Assembly: GCA_016930535.1 (NCBI GenBank) | Contig: JAFGGN010000097.1 | Coordinates: 1 to 64,000 of the forward strand | Direction of reading: 5' to 3' | DNA from: a bacterium | Lineage (GTDB): Bacteria > Zhuqueibacterota > QNDG01 > JAFGCO01 | Length of the DNA stretch: 64,000 nucleotides | In this document: one piece after another, positions 63,958 through 64,000 of the stretch | Layout: every line of letters starts with the position of its first letter | Numbering within the stretch: position 1 is the stretch's first letter | The notes under the pieces: model-generated | What the model was told of the DNA's origin: nothing | What the model saw: only the letters and a program-made list of their open reading frames with translations | The model's database searches: none | Program-made: the position numbers and the translations under genes

Positions 63958-64000
63958 TCCCCCCCAGCACAATCGTATACTGGGAACCGGGTTCGAGCTC
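63923..64000 (-). CDS. Possible 3' end of a gene cut by the window edge
   Basis: In one minus-strand frame the last 78 bases read 'ELEPGSQYTIVLGGMIKEAR' plus five residues and TAA. The first 14 residues look like a real protein end; the rest is encoded by repeat sequence. The two other frames also stop within 50 bases, so the frame is not certain. Function cannot be told. Confidence 0.35.
   Translation of the reverse strand, partial: ELEPGSQYTIVLGGMIKEARLKNKE

Overview
The window reads like a chromosome segment from a free-living, Gram-negative bacterium of the FCB (Fibrobacterota-Chlorobiota-Bacteroidota) superphylum. Evidence: a secreted glycosidase with a C-terminal T9SS sorting domain of the 'NYPNPFNPST' type, a TonB-dependent receptor, outer-membrane barrels, an OmpA-family protein and an RND efflux system. 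Genus or phylum cannot be fixed from this alone; lineages such as Calditrichota or KSB1 would fit. Candidate promoters are TTGnnn-17 bp-TATATT-like rather than the TAnnTTTG type of classical Bacteroidota. No rRNA, tRNA, CRISPR array, IS element or prophage was seen.

Layout: (1) 238-5844, minus: adaptor, RND pump and TolC-like channel. (2) 6071-7228, plus: a lone Gfo/Idh/MocA oxidoreductase. (3) 7367-20973, minus: a nine-gene pentose operon with a LacI-type regulator, mutarotase, ribulokinase, ribulose-5-P 4-epimerase, zinc dehydrogenase, fucose-isomerase-family isomerase, a GHMP kinase resembling plant L-arabinokinase, a GalU-like nucleotidyltransferase and a secreted multidomain GH43 enzyme. 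Two identical 15-bp operator candidates flank the regulator's leader. (4) 21109-27836: an orphan receiver, a REC-8xPAS histidine kinase and a sigma-54 activator. (5) 28117-43587, plus: a long chemosensory operon (receiver/pseudokinase, CheW, TonB receptor, YfiR-like protein, two MCPs, CheR, CheA, CheC, CheD, CheB, CheX, two CheY, histidine kinase). A strong -24/-12 promoter sits before it, with a 24-bp perfect palindrome at enhancer distance, right behind the activator gene. (6) 43679-63609: mixed housekeeping and metabolism, including a DUF4177 protein, RfbC, a methyltransferase, a PpiC lipoprotein, an MrfA-like helicase, PdxST, a PHP hydrolase, an MBL hydrolase, two outer-membrane proteins, DusB, L28, a mannosylglucose phosphorylase with its symporter, and an anaerobic sulfatase-maturase-like radical SAM enzyme.

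How it fits together: the most interesting part is 21-43.6 kb. The data suggest a self-contained regulatory circuit in which the multi-PAS kinase and sigma-54 activator switch on a chemosensory array. That array carries its own outer-membrane receptor and YfiR-like periplasmic protein next to an MCP. No flagellar or pilus genes are present, so the output is unknown. The pentose operon appears to release arabinose outside the cell, break it down via ribulose-5-P, and possibly also activate it to a nucleotide sugar.

Degenerate intergenic repeats (about 200-400 bp; windows 1-237, 53339-53747 and 63610-63957) abut gene 3' ends.
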